From Stictocephala bisonia (taxonomy: Eukaryota > Arthropoda > Insecta > Hemiptera > Membracidae), in contig JAQJVL010000005.1 of NCBI GenBank assembly GCA_035578905.1, positions 4,287,449-4,351,448 of the forward strand: a stretch of DNA of 64,000 nucleotides, written 5' to 3'. Below, one piece after another: positions 61,101 to 64,000 of the stretch. The first letter of the stretch is position 1. Each line of letters begins with the position of its first letter. The notes under the pieces are model-generated. The model was not told the origin of the DNA. It was given only the letters and a program-made list of their open reading frames with translations, and did no database searches. Made by a program: the position numbers and the translations under genes.

Positions 61101-64000
61101 AACAAGCATTTGGAAGGACAATGTACCAAAATAGCTCAACACCAAGTAATAATACTTCGTTAACATCCAGTAATGAACCTTCTCAGATGAATTTTGCTCA
61201 ACAAATGCAGTCTTCAAGTATAAGTGTTGATACTGCAACTTCAGCATCAATATGTTCCGTATTATCAAAAGCTGTGCAGACAAGTAAAGAAAATGAAATA
61301 TCAGGAAAAACACGATCAAACAATTCAAGTGAACATTCTCAACACTTGAAATCTATTACTGGGAGCACTTCTGCAAGTTCCATCCAAGCTGTTACTGTAA
61401 GTACTTCAACAAATCAAATTGAAACACAATTATCCTCAAATTTTACACAGTCTGTAAAATCTAGAACTAATGATAGGCCTGCAATGCTCTCACAAACGCC
61501 GGTAAAAATATTCTGCAAAGTTCCTGTAACTCTTGCTAATACAAATTTACTTCAAGGAAAATCCGTTGCTATTTTAAAAGCATCTGTGACTTCAGAAAAA
61601 CTTTCACAAACCCAAGTAAAGTATGAAGTTGATAATAAATCTAAAGAAACTGTTATTCGCAGTAATATGAGTGCCCTATTAGCTGCTGCTTTGCAAGCTC
61701 AGCCTCATCTTAGAAAGGTTCCCAGCAGTTCTAGCTCAACCACATCCACTCAAGGAAATTTAAAATCCTCATCGGAAATTGACAAGAAAAAGCCTGATCA
61801 GCCACAGTCTTCCTCAAAGGCACCTCCTCCAAAAAACTTTAGAAAGGTACCAGTTGTACACCAGCCTGCTGTAAGATACACAAAGCCAGTTTCTCAAGTA
61901 TCAGTTGCAGGAAATAGTCAAAGCACAGTTTCATCCACACCAGTAATGACAATACCTATTCGTACAGTTTTAACATCTGGACAGCAAACCTCTCGATTGA
62001 GTACAGATAGGATTGAAGTTCGATCAGATGCCTTAGTTAGTTCTTCAGCTCAAGATGATTCTTCAGGAAGTTCTTTACTTGACCAGCAATTAAAAGAATT
62101 TGAATCAGTGTTCAACAAAGTTAAAAAGACATCTCAAATGAAAGAGCGAACCAATTCTAGTACCGTTCAAAACCAATCTCATTTAAATCTTAACCAACAG
62201 ATACTTCTCACACAGCAGTCCTCAAGTTCTCCAAGTGTAGAATTCACAACTACAAGCACTAATCAAACTGCTCTCTTTCAGTCGACATCAACAAGCACAA
62301 TCCATGACCTGCAAGGGGAACGAGTAAGTTTAACCTTTATTAATCAACCAACCTCAGGAGCAACTAACACTCTAATTGCTGGTACAAGTCAAAAAATAAC
62401 AACTGCCACTCCAGTGGTCGTTGTTCAGAGCTGCAGCAACCCAGTAGCTTCACCAGCTCTTAGTGTAACATCTCAGAGCTCTTCAAGTCCTGCTCCACCT
62501 TCCACTCCTGGGAGTTCATCAGGAAAGATCACCAATACAGCAATAGTTAAACAAAACAAATCAAATAAATCTAAAACAACAAGTAAAACAACACCTACGA
62601 CAACTTTAAAACTATCAACTCTTCCCAAACCACAACAGAAACCTCAAGAAGATGAGCAGACTACTCAAAGAATATATGCTATTTTGGATAAATATGCAGA
62701 ACAACTGCGTAATTCTCCAGAACTGAAAAATAAACCTGCCCCAAGGAGAAGATCAAACCCACCAACTAATCCAAGTCAAAATTCCAAAAGGAAGAAGTCA
62801 ACCCAAACTAAGTCCAAGTTACCATCTCAGCAGGTGTCATGTTCTTCTGGTTTAGAAATGAGCCCAGGATCAGAAGATATGCGTACTATTGGAAGTGAAG
62901 ATAGTTCTAATGGTGTAAGTCAGCTTTCTCAAACCTTGAATTCGCCACAAAGTAGACCAGATAATCCATCAACACCCACTGGAGGCGATGTTTCATCAGA
63001 AACTTCTGAATCATTAGATTCTAGGGATACTCGTATCCAGTCTCGATTAGTTTTGACTGAAACACCAACAGGTCAAAGCAGAACAGTCATAGTTCAAGAT
63101 AATGTGCCTAATCAAATATTGAATGTGGATGCATCCAAATTGCTGACGGGTAAACCAGTTGTGGTAGGTTCTCAAACTATTGTACCCCAGTTAGTTTTAC
63201 CAAACGTTACAGGTGTACAGAAAATGCAACTTTTTCCAGTGCCTGCAGACGGGCGACCATTGGTTGTTACTAAAGTTCCAAAAATGTACAGAGTTCATCA
63301 AGTTACAATGCCTAGAGGTACAACTGCTCTTCCCCTTATTAGCACTACTAATACTGTAGTTTTCAGGCCAATGTGTGGAACTCCTATCGTAAAACAAGTA
63401 AAATTACCAGGTGGTAATGTTTCAACACAAAGTATCAGTAGTGTTATATCTGCTGGCACTCATTCATTCACATTAGCTCAAGATTCTGCACTTGATTCTG
63501 GAGATGTTATTAATTTAGATAATGCAATTTTATTGAATTCCACATCTCCTCAGTCTATAAGTTTTGTTCATCGTAGTATTCCATCATCGTCTTTCCAGAA
63601 TCAAGATAATCCTCATTCTGCTTCAACTATAACAACTTCTGCTGGATCAACCCAGAAAACAACCGTTGCATATTCAACATCAGATTTAAATGCCAGTTAT
63701 TTAAAACAAGAACCAGGAAATACATTAGCAATGTGTTCTTCAATAAATGTGATACCTGTGTCTTCAAACCAAGATACAAAGCCAGCAAGTTGTGTAGGTA
63801 ATTCGTCTAACCTGACTTGTATCAATATTGATGATGACAATGAGTACTCAACTACTGATCAAAATTCGGTTACCTCAGAAGTTCCAAACCTAGTCGTATC
63901 ACAAAGCAATAGTGAAAACAGTAGGTGGAGAACAGCAGAAACTACAAACATGGAGATTTCAGATTCAATCAAAAAAGAAAACATGTCTGATGAATTCTGT
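58118..64000 (+). CDS. ZNF292/RLF-like gene, giant exon E (runs off window)
   Basis: After the acceptor TTTGTTTCAG the frame stays open for 1,961 codons to the window edge, so the 3' end is not seen. The first 70 or so residues (YGYSEKSQCIELYIRALTF...) match the ZNF292-family helical segment with CIEL-x-x-(K/R)AL. A later WNLDWSELSSRCETYL (about 58757-58804) fits the family's W-x-W/L-x-x-R/Q-C step. The remainder is low-complexity and rich in Ser, Thr, Gln, Pro and Asn, as expected for a long disordered regulatory region. Basic clusters (KTKRKMKRK near 59098, KRKRTK near 59224, KRKKS near 62790) may be nuclear signals. An acidic run after EIIDLV (59717-59763) is a candidate SUMO-interacting motif. 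No C2H2 zinc finger is seen before the window ends. A nuclear chromatin or transcription role is inferred from the family. Confidence 0.85.

Overview
The window is eukaryotic and AT-rich. It has GT-AG introns of 6 to 13 kb crowded with mobile elements: non-LTR retrotransposons of several groups, a Penelope-like element, piggyBac, hAT and pogo-type elements, and a tRNA-derived SINE. This mix, and the arthropod-like transposase and reverse transcriptase sequences, point to an insect. Hemiptera is plausible but not shown by the sequence.

One host gene dominates. Five exons on the + strand (14954-15099, 27382-27602, 40709-40944, 47125-47421, 58118 to the window end) join with matching phases into one open frame of 2,261 codons. 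The first four exons and the start of the fifth resemble the helical N-terminal region of the ZNF292/RLF/ZNF654 zinc-finger family. The fifth exon alone is 5,883 bp, stays open to the last base, and encodes a Ser/Thr/Gln-rich disordered region with basic clusters and candidate SUMO-interacting motifs. The zinc fingers expected for the family are not reached. The true first exon is not certain; a weak candidate lies at 8102-8161.

The rest is upstream or intronic repeat DNA. Region 1-14953 holds a pogo-type element, 185-bp tandem repeats, a LINE cut by a hAT MITE, and a TTAA-flanked MITE. Intron 1 (15100-27381) holds two head-to-head LINE copies, one with a 102-bp in-frame minisatellite, plus a SINE, a decayed piggyBac and two pogo-type MITEs. 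Intron 2 (27603-40708) holds dispersed TGATCA minisatellites, a LINE inside a 340-bp tandem array, a 36-bp G-quadruplex minisatellite, an R1/I-type LINE with RNase H, and a TTAA element with four subterminal repeats. Intron 3 (40945-47124) holds a nearly complete piggyBac with perfect 19-bp ends, nested in other elements, and a hAT MITE. Intron 4 (47422-58117) holds a Penelope-like element with a GIY-YIG domain, a 191-bp inverted repeat, a LINE remnant, a 527-bp near-perfect palindrome and a second large hAT MITE.

The transposon genes are all broken by frameshift, stop or truncation. The single gene that looks functional is the ZNF292-like one. The less ordinary signals are the minisatellite born inside a LINE reading frame, the G-quadruplex array and its relatives elsewhere in the window, the palindrome, and the nesting around the piggyBac.
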